Assembly: GCF_038502225.1 (NCBI RefSeq)
Contig: NC_091293.1
Coordinates: forward strand, 1,174,692 to 1,238,691
Reading direction: 5' to 3'
Length of the DNA stretch: 64,000 nucleotides
DNA from: Cherax quadricarinatus
Taxonomy: Eukaryota; Arthropoda; Malacostraca; Decapoda; Parastacidae
This document shows positions 19,798-30,340 of this stretch, one piece after another. A model generated the notes under the pieces. It saw only the letters and a program-made list of their open reading frames with translations. It ran no database searches and was not told the DNA's origin. Each line of letters begins with the position of its first letter. Positions within the stretch are counted from its first letter, which is position 1. A program made the translations under genes and the position numbers.

Positions 19798-22714
19798 TTC
19801 CTTACCAGGTCTCCCACTTCCCCAACCCCAATATACTTCCCAGACCACAGTCTTAGAAAAGAATTGAAGGTGTGGTATACAAATGCAGATGGAATAACAA
19901 ACAAGTATGAGGAGTGGCACGAAAGAATCAAAGAGACATCCCCAGACATAATAGCACTCACAGAAACAAAACTCACCAGAATAATAACAGATTCAATCTT
20001 TCCATCCGGATATCAAATCTTCAGGAAAGACAGAGGGAGGAGAGGGGGAGGAGGAGTTGCACTGCTCATTAAAAACCAGTGGGGTTTTGAGAAAATGGAA
20101 GGAATGGATGGCATGGGCGAAAGGGACTACTTAGTAGGAACAATCCAGTCTGAGGGACATAAGGTGATAATTGCAGTAATGTACAACCCACCACAGAACT
20201 GCAGGAGGCCAAGAGAAGAGTACGATGAGAGCAACAGAGCAATGATCAACACACTAGCCGAGGTGGCCAGGAGAGCACACATGGGGGGAGCAAAGTTACT
20301 AGTTATGGGTGATTTCAATCACAAGGAGATTGACTGGGAAAACCTGGAGCCCCATGGGGGTCCCGAAACATGGAGAGCCAAGATGATGGATGTGGTACTG
20401 GAGAACCTCATGCATCAACATGTTAGAGACACTACCAGAGAGAGAGGAGAAGATGAACCAGCAAGACTGGACCTTGTATTCACCTTGAGTAGTTCAGACA
20501 TCGAGGATATCTTGTATGAAAGGCCCCTGGGAGCTAGTGATCATGTGGTTCTGTGCTTCGACTACATAGTTGAGCTCCAAGTGGAGAGAGTAGCAGGAAT
20601 AGGGTGGGAAAAACCAAACTACAAAAGGGGGAACTACTCAGGCATGAGGAACTTCCTTCAAAACATTCAGTGGGAGAGGGAACTGACAGGAAAACCAGTA
20701 CAAGAAATGATAGACTATGTGGCAACAAAATGCAAGGAGGCAGAGGAGAGGTTTGTTCCCAAGGGAAACAGAAATAATGGGAAGAACAGAACGAGTCCTT
20801 GGTTCACCCAAAGGTGTAGGGAGGCAAAAACTAGGTGTACTAGAGAATGGAAAAGGTACAGAAGACAGAGAACTCAGGAAAATAAAGAGATTAGCCGAAG
20901 AGCCAGAAACGAATATGCACAGATAAGAAGGGAGGCTCAGCGACAATATGAAAATGACATAGCATCAAAAGTAAAGACTGACCCGAAGCTGTTGTACAGC
21001 CACATCAGGAGGAAAACAACAGTCGAGGACCAGGTAATCAGACTGAGGAAGGGTGATGGGGAATTCACAAGAAACGACCGAGAGGTATGTCAGGAGCTCA
21101 ACACGAGATTTAAAGAAGTATTTACAGTGGAAACCAGTAGGACTCCAGGAAATCAGAACAGGGGGGTACACCAGCAAGTGCTGGACGAGGTACATATAAC
21201 CAAGGAGGAAGTGAAGAAGCTGCTATGCGAACTTGACACCTCAAAGGCGGTGGGACCAGACAACATCTCTCCGTGGGTCCTTAAAGAGGGAGCAGAGATA
21301 TTGTGTGTGCCATTAACAAAGATCTTCAACACATCATTTGAAACTGGGAAACTCCCTGAGGTATGGAAGATGGCAAATGTAGTCCCAATTTTTAAAAAGG
21401 GAGACAGACATGAGGCACTAAACTACAGACCTGTATCACTAACGTGTATAGTATGCAAGGTCATGGAGAAGATCATCAGGAGGAGAATGGTGGAGCACCT
21501 GGAAAGAAACAAGTGTATAATTGACAACCAGCACGGTTTCAGGGAAGGAAAATTCTGTGTCACAAACCTACTAGAGTTTTATGACAAGGTGACAGAAGTA
21601 AGACGAGAGAGAGGGGTGGATCGACTGCATTTTTTTGGACTGCAAAAAGGCCTTCGACACAGTTCCTCACAAGAGGTTACTGAAAAAGCTAGAAGATCAG
21701 GCACACATAACAGGAAAGGCACTGCAATGGATCAGAGAATATCTGACAGGGAGGCAACAACGAGTCATGGTACGCGACGAGGTGTCAGAGTGGGCGCCTG
21801 TGACAAGCGGGGTTCCACAGGGGTCAGTCCTAGGACCTGTGCTGTTCTTGGTATACGTGAACGACATAACGGAAGGGATAGACTCAGAAGTGTCCTTGTT
21901 TGCAGACGATGTGAAGTTAATGAGAAGAATCGAATCGGACGAGGATCAGGCAGGACTACAAAGAGATCTGGACAGGCTACAAGCCTGGTCCAGCAACTGG
22001 CTCCTTGAATTTAACCCTGCCAAATGCAAAGTCATGAAGATTGGGGAAGGGCAAAGAAGACCGCAGACACAATATAGTTTAGATGGCCAAAGACTGCAAA
22101 CCTCACTCAAGGAAAAAGATCTGGGGGTGAGTATAACACCGAGCATATCTCCTGAGGCGCACATCAATCAGATAACTGCTGCAGCATACGGGCGCCTGGC
22201 AAACCTACGGATAGCGTTCCGATACCTCAGTAAGGATTCGTTTAAGACTCTGTACACCATCTACGTCAGGCCCATACTGGAGTATGCAGCACCAGTTTGG
22301 AATCCACACCTAGTCAAGCACGTCAAGAAATTAGAGAAAGTGCAAAGGTTTGCAACAAGACTAGTCCCAGAGCTACGGGGATTGTCCTATGAAGAAAGGT
22401 TGAGGGAAATCGGCCTGACGACACTGGAGGCCAGGAGGGTCAGGGAAGACATGATAACGACATATAAAATACTGCGCGGAATAGACGAGGTGGACAAAGA
22501 CGGGATGTTCCAGAGATGGGACACAGACACAAGAGGTCACAATTGGAAGTTGAAGACTCAGATGAATCAAAGGGATGTTAGGAAGTATTTCTTCAGTCAT
22601 AGAGTAGTCAGGCCATGGAATAGCCTAGAAAGTGATGTGGTGGAGGCAGGAACCATACATAGTTTTAAGGCGAGGTATGATAGAGCTCATGGGGCAGGGA
22701 GAGAGAGGACCTAG
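19798..22714 (+). pseudogene. LINE-A ORF2: endonuclease plus reverse transcriptase
   Basis: Endonuclease blocks WYTNADG, LTETKL, MYNPPQN, MGDFNHKEIDW, LDLVFT, GASDHVVL; RT blocks KAVGPDNISPWVLKEG, ANVVPIFKKGDRHEALNYRPVSL, CKKAFDTVPHKRL, TSGVPQGSVLGPVLF, SLFADDVKLM (catalytic FADD at ~21900), and the CR1/L2-type tail EKDLGVSI..LRPILEYAAPVWNPH..YEERLREIGLTTLEARR..RDVRKYFFSHRVVRPWNSL. A frame break near 21620 (about four extra bases relative to the copies at 32090 and 34190) separates 19864-22008 from 21635-22714. No ATG starts the frame; it is open from 19798, so translation may depend on ORF1. Stop at 22712. Confidence 0.85.
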
Positions 22715-22800
22715 TAGCAATCAGCGAAGAGGCGGGGCCAGGAGCTGTGACTCGACCCCTGCAACCACAAATAGGTGAGTACAAATAGGTGAGTACATGT

Positions 22801-23789
22801 GTACACGTTCTCGTACACATATCTACACTCTCCCACACCATTGTTTAAATTAATAAATACTATATAAATGGTGTAAGAAATTTCAAAGAATTCTTCATCA
22901 CATAATTTAAATATTTTTTAAGAAAATGGAATGAGGGTTACAAAATTTTTTATGATATATTTTGGAAAAAGATGTAAATATGTGAAGAAGTGACTAACTT
23001 GAGAGACTTGTAGTTAAAACAAAAGATTTTCGTATAAATCACCTTAATAAACATTTAGTTTAATTAGAATAATTTGTTAAATAATTCTCTCAGTTTTCAC
23101 ATATACACTTCTCTCACCTCTTTAATAATAACACAAAAAAGTTTCACCACAACAGATGGAAAAAAAAACCTCTGTGATTATAATAAAAACTGTCAACTTG
23201 GATGATTCGATCTACTGACAAAAATAATTTTGGTGGCGGCTGCCACAACCTGGCCAGTACGACTGTGTGTTAATGTCTCCCATACTGTTGTTATGTACTG
23301 TGATGTATCAGTGTTAACATATATTACACACTGAATGTTGTGGTGCACTATGTTGCAGAGATATATGACACAGAGCAGGTAATTAATGAAAAAGACTATA
23401 GAATGAAGAAGTTTGTGTCACAGGTCAAAGTATATCTCCGCTATTATGTCTTTTTTCATCACCATCGTTGTGTTGTGATGTGTATAAAGTCTGTCTGTTA
23501 CACCAGAGTTAATAACACTGTATGTAACCTGTCTGGTAAATACCTGATGAAAGACTTATTGGCAGGATTCTTTTCTTAGGATTCTGTTGGTAGGATTCAA
23601 GTGTGTAAGACTGGACGCTATTTGAGGAATACTACTGGAAGGATTGTTACCAGAAGACTATTGGTAGAAGACCTCTGGTAGAATTCTGTTGGAAATAGAG
23701 TTAACAGGACTCTGTTGGTAAAGATTTCAGATAGCGGTTTATTTGTTACTTATAAAATGAATCAAGTCATCTGGAATTATAGCATTGCC
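22801..23789. other. Unassigned AT-rich DNA
   Basis: No repeat family, RNA gene or convincing ORF recognised. Around 23570-23730 short phrases such as GATTCTGTTGGTAGGATTC recur irregularly. Confidence 0.4.
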
Positions 23790-24011
23790 TAAAACAGTAT
23801 ACTAACAAATAAAACAAGAAAGTAACTCACAAAACAGTATAAAAACATTAAAGCAGTATAGTGACACATAAAACACTATAGTAACACATCAGACAGTAAA
23901 TTAAGACATAAAACAGTATAGTGACTCATAAATAAGTACAATTATACATAAAACAGCTTAATAACAAATAAAGCAGTATATTAACACATAAAAAATAATA
24001 TAACGTAAAAC
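23790..24011. repeat. Degenerate short tandem repeats grading into minisatellite
   Basis: Irregular ~20-bp phrases ACATAAAACAGTATAGTAAC, decayed, immediately left of the 26-bp array and similar to half of its unit. Confidence 0.55.
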
Positions 24012-25165
24012 AGTATAATTACACAGAAGACCAGTACAGTACAATAACACAGAAGACTAGTACAGTACAATAACACAGAAGACCAGTACAGTACAATAAC
24101 ACAGAAGACTAGTACAGTACAATAACACAGAAGACCAGTACAGTACAATAACACAGAAGACCAGTACAGTACAATAACACAGAAGACCAGTACAGTACAA
24201 CAACACAGAAGACCAGAACAGTACAATAACACAGAAGACCAGTACAGTACAATAACACAGAAGACCAGTACAGTACAATAACACAGAAGACCAGTACAGT
24301 ACAATAACACAGAAGACCAGTACAGTACATTAACACAGAAGACCAGTACAGTACATTAACACAGAAGACCAGTACAGTACAATAACACAGAAGACCAGTA
24401 CAGTACAATAACACAGAAGACCAGTACAGTACAATAACACAGAAGACCAGTACAGTACAATAACACAGAAGACCAGTACAGTACAATAACACAGAAGACC
24501 AGTACAGTACAATAACACAGAAGACCACCACAGTACAATAACACAGAAGACCAGTACAGTACAAAAACACAGAAGACTAGTACAGTACAATAACTTAGAA
24601 GACCAGAACAGTACAATAACACAGAAGACCAGTACAGTACAATAGCACAGAAGACCAGTACAGTACAATAACACAGAAGACCAGTACAGTACAATAACAC
24701 AGAAGACCAGTACAGTACAATAACACAGAAGACCAGTACAGTACAATAACACAGAAGACCAGTACAGTACAATAACACAGAAGACCAGTACAGTAACACA
24801 GAAGACCAGTACAGTACAATAACACAGAAGACCAGTACAGTAACACAGAAGACCAGTACAGTACAATAACACAGAAGACCAGTACAGTAACACAGAAGAC
24901 CAGTACAGTACAATAACACAGAAGACCAGTACAATAACACAGAAGACCAGTACAGTACAATAACACAGAAGTCCAGTGCAGTACAATAACACAGAAGACC
25001 AGTACAGTAACACAGAAGACCAGTACAATAACACAGAAGTACAATAACTTAGAAGACCAGTAGAGTACAATAAAACAGAAGACCAGTACAGTACAATAAC
25101 ACAGAAGACCAATACAGTACAATAACTCAGAAGACCAGTACAATACAATAGCACAGAAGACCGGT
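24012..25165. repeat. 26-bp minisatellite array, left part
   Basis: About 44 units of a 26-bp repeat containing AACACAGAAGACCAGTACAG, with several shortened ~18-bp units at 24780-25020. The same repeat resumes at 30131. All long reading frames here are products of the repeat. Confidence 0.95.
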
Positions 25166-25529
25166 TTTTACACAGGAAGACACTAATAATATTCCAGTAA
25201 TTAATTTTTATAGTGGGCCAGAAGAAGATAAATTATGTAACATCACAGACACTAGTGAAATGGTTGTGAAGCAGATAGACAGACTGAAGCAAAATAAGTC
25301 ACCGGGTCCTGATGAGGTTTTTTTCAAGGGTTCTTAAGGAATGCAAAATGGAACTCTGTGAACCATTAACTAATATTTTGAATTTATCTCTTCAAACAGG
25401 TGTAGTGTCTGATATGTGGAAGATGGCTAATGTAATTCCTATTTTTAAAACAGGGGGCAAGCCGTTACCGTCAAATTACCGCCTAATAAGCCTGACCTCA
25501 ATTGTAGGCAAATTACTAGAGTCAATTGA
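25166..25529 (+). pseudogene. CR1-like RT fragment, duplicate of 27001-27364
   Basis: Codes for FLTQEDTNNIPVINFYSG-like sequence and KSPGPDE..VLKECKMELCEPLTNIL..WKMANVIPIFKTGG..SLTSIVGKLLESI, nearly identical to 27001-27364, and stops abruptly at LESI where ORF1-tail sequence begins. It is a second partial copy fused head-to-tail to the main one. Confidence 0.8.
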
Positions 25530-25641
25530 CCTCTTCTATGGCAGAAATGACATGTATGCCAGGGATGGGATTCACTTATCTAGGTCTGGGGTGGGAGCAC
25601 TGGCAACTGCAGTGGAGGGAGCTGTTAGGACTTTAAACTAG
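25530..25641 (+). pseudogene. CR1-like ORF1 C-terminus, SGNH/esterase-like end
   Basis: Encodes DLFYGRNDMYARDGIHLSRSGV..ALATAVEGAVRTLN and a stop. The DGIHLS block corresponds to the catalytic Asp-His block of the esterase-like domain found in ORF1 of CR1-group LINEs. It sits 14 bp before ORF2, as expected for the native ORF1/ORF2 junction. Only the last ~37 residues are present. Confidence 0.6.
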
Positions 25642-25655
25642 GAATAGTTAGTGGT

Positions 25656-27486
25656 ATGAGTTTTGGCAGGAAAACAGTGAAGTCCCAGTGTAGTAATATT
25701 ATGAGTTCTAGGAGAACTAGTAATAAGCAGAACGAGGTAGATATTGAAAAGCCAGTGACATTGGGTGATAAGGACAGTAATAGGTTTAGTAGAAAAACAG
25801 AAATGAGCAGGAATGGTAAAGAGAAAGGAGAGTCTTTCAATGTTTATTATGCTAATTGCCGTAGTGCTAGGAATAAGATGGACGAGTTGAGATTAGTTGC
25901 TAGTGCAGGTAACATTGATGTATTTGCCTTAACTGAGACGTGGTTTAATTCAAAAAGTCGGGACATGCCTGCGGAATGTCACATTCAGAGTTTTAAATTG
26001 TTCAAAGTAGATAGAAGTATCGGGAAGGGGGGTGGGGTGGCATTGTATGTCCGAGATCGCTTGAACTGTTGCATAAAAACGGGTATTAAGTCTGAAGTAA
26101 CACATACAGAGTCTGTTTGGATAGAATTTTCAGAGGGGCATGAAAAACTGATTTTAGGAGTGATATACCGTCCCCCAAACTTAGATAGGGACCAAGGGAG
26201 ACTACTATGGGAGGAAATTGTTAAGGCCACAAGGCACGATAATATAGTAATTCTAGGAGACTTTAACTTTAGTCATATTGATTGGAATTTCTTGACTGGG
26301 AATTTAGAATCATACGACTTCTTAGAAGTAGTTCAGGATTGTTTTTTGAAGCAGTTTGTGACAGAACCTACAAGGGGAAATAACCTGCTTGACTTAGTTC
26401 TGGCTAACAATGAATCCCTTGTTAATAATTTAGAAATTTCAGAGGAACTGGGTGCTAGCGACCACAAATCAATTACATTTAGCATTGAATGGAAGTACGA
26501 TAGTAGCGATAACTCAGTAACAGTCCCAGATTTTCGCTTAGCAGATTACGATGGGCTTAGAGAACACTTATCATCTGTTGACTGGGGTAACGAAGAGAAC
26601 TATCAATATGACAGTTTTCTGAACACTATACATGCTGCTCAAAGAACGTTTATCCCTTATAAAGAAATTAGATCAAATAGAAATGACCCAAAATGGATGA
26701 ATAATAGGCTCAAATATCTACTAGGGCATAAGAAAGGAATTTATAGGCGTATCAAAAGAGGTGAGGTCATCTTATGAATCAGTATATTGACATTAAGAGG
26801 GACATTAAAAAGGGGATTAGAAAAGCTAAAAGAGACTATGAAATTAAAGTTGCTAGGGATTCTAAAACTAACCCAAAAAGTTTTTTCCAGGTCTATAGAG
26901 CAAAAGTTAGAGATAAGATAGGTCCCCTTAAAATAACTATGGGCATCTTACTGACAAAGAGAATGAAATGTGCTCGATTTCAAATAATTATTTTCTCTCA
27001 GTTTTTACACAGGAAGACACTAATAATATTCCAGTAATTAATTTTTATAGTGGGCTAGAAGAAGATAAATTATGTAACATCACAGTCACTAGTGAAATGG
27101 TTGTGAAGCAGATAGACAGACTGAAGCAAAATAAGTCGCCGGGTCCTGATGAGGTTTTTTCAAGGGTTCTTAAGGAATGCAAAATGGAACTCTGTGAACC
27201 ATTAACTAATATTTTGAATTTATCTCTTCAAACAGGTGTAGTGTCTGATATGTGGAAGATTGCTAATGTAATTCCTATTTTTAAAACAGGGGACAAGTCG
27301 TTACCGTCAAATTACTGCCCAATAAGCCTGACCTCAATTGTAGGCAAATTACTAGAGTCAATTATAGCTGAGATTATAAGAAGCCATCTCGATAAGCATA
27401 GCTTGATTAATGATACTCAGCATGGATTCACAAGAGGCCGGTCTTGTCTAACTAATTTATTAACTTTCTTCAGTAAAGCTTTTGAG
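25656..27486 (+). pseudogene. CR1-like ORF2, endonuclease and RT N-terminal part
   Basis: ATG at 25656. Endonuclease blocks VYYANCRSARNK, FALTETWFN, GVIYRPPN, ILGDFNFSHIDW, LLDLVLAN, GASDHKSI are all present in one 373-codon frame ending 26777. Frameshifts near 26770 and 26970-27030 follow; RT begins with KSPGPDEVFSRV..WKIANVIPIFKTGDK..YCPISLTSIVGK..DTQHGFTRGRSCLTNLLTFFSKAF and is cut at 27486 by a fold-back element. Confidence 0.85.
27475..27486 (+). repeat. Target-site duplication, left (AAAGCTTTTGAG)
   Basis: Twelve bases repeated exactly at 27931-27942. Confidence 0.88.
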
Positions 27487-27557
27487 ATGAACATCAAAAT
27501 GGTATACAATACCGACAGGTTGGTAGGTGGGACACATAGGCAACAGTTAGGCAACTT

Positions 27558-27603
27558 TATTCCGAAACGTTTCGCCTACACAGTAGGCTTCTTCAGTCGA
27601 GTA
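27558..27603 (-). ncRNA. Candidate hammerhead ribozyme, family B
   Basis: Minus strand: TACTCGA-CTGAAGA, stem II GCCTAC-TGT-GTAGGC, GAAA, CGTTTCGGAATA. CUGANGA allows A at the variable position. Stem I pairs UCG with CGA. Confidence 0.6.
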
Positions 27604-27848
27604 CAGAAAGTAGGCAAGAACAGTAGAGATGTGAAGACGATGTAATCAGTCCATCATCCTTGAAGTCGTAGAATTTGAGGTTGTCAGTCCCTCAGCCTGG
27701 AGAAGTTCAGTTCCATAGTCAGGAACTATCTGACTATGGAACTGAACTTCTCCAGGCTGAGGGACTGACAACCTCAAATTCTACGACTTCAAGGGTGATG
27801 GACTGATTACATCGTCTTAACATCTCTACTGTTCCTGCCTAGTTTCTG

Positions 27849-27894
27849 TATTCGACTGAAGAAGCCTACTGTGTAGGCGAAACGTTTCGGAATA
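27849..27894 (+). ncRNA. Candidate hammerhead ribozyme, family B
   Basis: TATTCGA-CTGAAGA, stem II GCCTAC-TGT-GTAGGC, GAAA, CGTT, then TCGGAATA. Stem I is seven pairs (UAUUCGA with UCGAAUA) if one G is bulged. Confidence 0.65.
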
Positions 27895-27930
27895 AAGTTG
27901 CCTAACTGTTGCCTATGTGTCTTACCTACC

Positions 27931-27942
27931 AAAGCTTTTGAG
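27931..27942 (+). repeat. Target-site duplication, right (AAAGCTTTTGAG)
   Basis: Exact copy of 27475-27486, restoring the LINE reading frame context (SKAFEAVDHD). Confidence 0.88.
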
Positions 27943-28427
27943 GCTGTTGACCACGATAAAGAATTTGATATTATTTACTTAGATTTTAGTAAGGCTTTTG
28001 ATAGAGTTCCGCACCATAGACTGTTAAAGAAAGTGGCAGCTCATGGCATTGGGGGAAAAGTGCTCTCGTGGATCGAGTCATGGCTCACAGACAGGAAGCA
28101 GTGTCCATAAATGGGGTTAAATCCGAGTTGGGATCTGTAACAAGTGGCGTTCCACAGGGATCAGTCTTGGGCCCGTTGTTGTTTATAATATATATCAATG
28201 ATCTTGATGAGGGAATTACTAGTGATATGAGCAAATTCGCCGATGACACAAAGATAGGTAGGATAATTGATTCAAACGTAGATGTTATGGAACTTCAGGA
28301 GGATTTAAACAAACTCTATTCTTGGTCAGAAAAGTGGCAGATGCAGTTCAATGTAGATAAATGCAAGGTTCTGAAGCTCGGGAGTGCCCATAACCCTAGT
28401 ACTTATAAGTTAAATGATGTAGAACTT
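27943..28427 (+). pseudogene. CR1-like ORF2, RT catalytic part
   Basis: Continues the RT: FDIIYLDFSKAFDRVPHHRLL, GKVLSWIESWLTDRKQ, TSGVPQGSVLGPLLFIIYINDL, KFADDTKIGR (catalytic FADD near 28237), WSEKWQMQFNVDKCKVL. One frameshift near 28070-28110. Cut at 28427 by the second fold-back element. Confidence 0.85.
28416..28427 (+). repeat. Target-site duplication, left (GATGTAGAACTT)
   Basis: Matches 29267-29278 (GATGTAGAGCTT) with one mismatch. Confidence 0.8.
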
Positions 28428-28463
28428 GTTAGGTAAGACACATATGCAACAGTTAGGTATCTT

Positions 28464-28509
28464 TATTTCGAAACGTTTCGCCTACACAGTAGGCTTCTTC
28501 AGTCGAGTA
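28464..28509 (-). ncRNA. Candidate hammerhead ribozyme, family B
   Basis: Minus strand: TACTCGA-CTGAAGA, stem II GCCTAC-TGT-GTAGGC, GAAA, CGTTTCGAAATA. Confidence 0.6.
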
Positions 28510-29151
28510 CAGAAAAGTTGATTGAAGCAGAAGAGACTTGAAGACGATGTAATCAGTCCATCACCCTTAAAGTTTAGAGGTGGTCAGTCCCTCAGTCTGG
28601 AGAAGAGCATTGTTCCATAGTCTGAAACAATATAGAGTTGAAGTGACAGGATGGAGCCTTATACAGCGCCAGGAGGTGAGACGTAGGTTACTAGTAGAAC
28701 GCAGATGTTGGGAGGTCAGGTCCCTCTCAAATCCAGCCGTTCTCACTAGTAGAGGTTGTCGAAGTTGATTTCAGGTCTGTACCAATATACCCTTGTGTTG
28801 CAGTGTCTGACAAATTGAACATTAAAATGGTATAAAATACCGACAGGTTGTCAGACACTGCAACACAAGGGTATCTTGGTACAGACCTGAAATCAACTTC
28901 GACAACCTCTACTAGTGAGAACGGCTGGATTTGAGAGGGACCTGACCTCCCAACATCTGCGTTCTACTAGTAACCTACGTCTCACCTCCTGGCGCTGTAT
29001 AAGGCTCCATCCTGTCACTTCAACTCCATTTTGTTTCAGACTACGGAACAATGCTCTTCTCCAGACTGAGGGACTGACCACCTCAAAACTTTAAGGGTGA
29101 TGGACTGATTACATCGTCTTCAAGTCTCTTCTGCTTCTATCAACTTTTCTG

Positions 29152-29197
29152 TACTCGACTGAAGAAGCCTACTGTGTAGGCGAAACGTTTCGAAATA
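29152..29197 (+). ncRNA. Candidate hammerhead ribozyme, family B
   Basis: TACTCGA-CTGAAGA, stem II GCCTAC-TGT-GTAGGC, GAAA, CGTT, TCGAAATA. Core boxes intact; stem I UCG/CGA plus outer pairs. Confidence 0.6.
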
Positions 29198-29266
29198 AAG
29201 ATACCTAACTGTTGTACATGTGTCTTACCTAACAACCTGTCGGTATTTTATACCATTTTAATGTTC

Positions 29267-30000
29267 GATGTAGAGCTTAGCCATACAGATTGCGAAAAGG
29301 ACTTGGGGGTTATGGTGAGCAGCAACCTTAAACCAAGACAGCAATGCCTAAGCGTATGTAATAAGGCAAATAGATTACTGGGATTTATATCAAGAAGTGT
29401 AAGCAACAGAAGTCCAGAGGTCATACTGCAGCTTTATACATCATTAGTAAGGCCTCACCTAGATTATGCAGCTCAATTCTGGTCTCCATATTACAGAATG
29501 GACATAAATTCGTTAGAAAACATTCAGCGTAGGATGACTAAATTAATACATAGCATTAGAAATCTTCCTTATGAAGAAAGATTGAAGGCTCTTAAGTTAC
29601 ATTCACTTGTTAGACGATGAATGAGGGGAGATCTGATCGAAGGTAGTAGACGTTTTGATAAGGACTTGCCTCGCATGGGCAAGTAGGCCTTCTGCAGTGT
29701 TCCTCCATTCTTATGTTCTTATGTTCTTAAGTGGAAAATAGGTATTAATAAAGCGGATATTAATAAGGTCTTGAGGATATCTCTCCAAGAGAGAACCCGC
29801 AGTAATGGATTTAAATTAGATAAGTTTAGATTTAGAAAGGACATAGGAAAGTATTGGTTTGGAAATAGGGTAGTTGATGAGTGGAACAGTCTACCTAGTT
29901 GGGTTATTGAGGCTGGGACTTTGGGTAGTTTCAAATTTAGGTTGGATAAGTACATGAGTGGGAGGGGTTGGATTTGAGTGGGACTTTCACATCAGAGCTT
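29267..30000 (+). pseudogene. CR1-like ORF2, C-terminal part
   Basis: After the fold-back: DCEKDLGVMVSSNLKPRQQC, NKANRLLGFISRSV, LYTSLVRPHLDYAAQFWSP, NIQRRMTKLI..LPYEERLKALKLHSL, then, after a short insertion at ~29640-29727, KVLRISLQERTRSNGFKLDK..KYWFGNRVVDEWNSLPSWVIEAG and RLDKYMSGRGWI. These are the CR1-clade C-terminal signatures. It is followed by a 3' UTR ending GTGTTCCTCCTTTCTTATG and repeats of TTCTTATG up to 30130. Confidence 0.85.
29640..29727 (+). mobile_element. Short CR1-like 3'-end insertion within CR1-like ORF2
   Basis: About 85 bp, AGTAGACGTTTTGATAAGGA...GCAGTGTTCCTCCATTCTTATG and TTCTTATG repeats, resembles the last ~80 bp of CR1-like elements (compare 30060-30130) and interrupts the coding sequence between RGDLIE and KWKIGINKA. 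Boundaries approximate. Confidence 0.6.
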
Positions 30001-30130
30001 ATTTCTTGGGTAGCATTGAAAATTGGGTTGGGCAAATGTTTTGTTAGTGGGATGAATTGTAAAGGACCTGCCTAGTATGGGCCAACAGGCCTGCTGCAGT
30101 GTTCCTCCTTTCTTATGTTTTTATGTTCTT

Positions 30131-30340
30131 AAGACCAGTACAGTACAATAACACAGAAGACCAGTACAGTACAATAACACAGAAGACCAGTACAGTACAA
30201 TAACACAAAAGACCAGTACAATACAATAACACAGAAGACCAGTACAGTACAATAACACAGAAGAACAGTTCAGTACAATAACACACAAGACCAGTACAGT
30301 ACAATAACACAGAAGACCAGTACAGTACAGTAACACAGAT
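30131..30340. repeat. 26-bp minisatellite array, right part
   Basis: About eight units of the same repeat as 24012-25165, directly after the CR1-like 3' end. Confidence 0.93.

Larger units (their letters stand above)
17411..22800 (+). mobile_element. LINE-A, CR1/L2-like (Jockey superfamily), near full length
   Basis: Repeated 5' UTR, ORF1 18707-19721, ORF2 to 22714, 3' UTR with GGCGGGGCCAGGAGCTGTGA and two copies of CAAATAGGTGAGTA at the very end. Five or more further truncated copies are in this window. Both ORFs have one frameshift each, otherwise open, so it is relatively young. Confidence 0.85.
27487..27930. mobile_element. Fold-back Penelope-related element, family B, short form
   Basis: 444 bp, almost one perfect inverted repeat centred near 27725, flanked by a 12-bp target duplication. 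Each arm ends in a hammerhead-like core and GGAATAAAGTTGCCTAACTG with a TGTGTCTTACC-type terminus. Starts with GAACATCAAAATGGTATACA, matching the end of the element at 28428-29266. No coding capacity. Confidence 0.85.
28428..29266. mobile_element. Fold-back Penelope-related element, family B, long form
   Basis: 839 bp with ~400-bp inverted arms; the spacer at ~28805-28850 carries GTGTCTGACA, GAACATTAAAATGGTATAAA and the reverse TGTCAGACAC. Arms end in hammerhead-like cores. The 5' box TGTCAGACACTGCAAC is shared with the family A element. A 12-bp target duplication (one mismatch) flanks it. Confidence 0.85.
25166..30130 (+). mobile_element. CR1-like LINE composite inside the minisatellite
   Basis: Contains a duplicated RT fragment (25166-25529), an ORF1 tail, ORF2 interrupted by two fold-back elements, and a 3' end with repeats of TTCTTATG. 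Minisatellite repeats flank it on both sides. Confidence 0.8.

Noticed and set aside
18707..22714. Host gene with coiled coil and endonuclease
   Set aside because: All domains belong to a LINE, with several sibling copies in the window; no host exons seen.
23340..23579. 79-codon ORF as a host exon
   Set aside because: No recognisable domain, no second exon or splice support, and length within chance expectation for AT-rich DNA.
24012..25165. Possible CRISPR-like array (regular 26-bp repeats)
   Set aside because: Units are contiguous without unique spacers, in a eukaryotic context, and grade into degenerate repeats: an ordinary minisatellite. The cysteine-rich minus-strand frames are repeat products.
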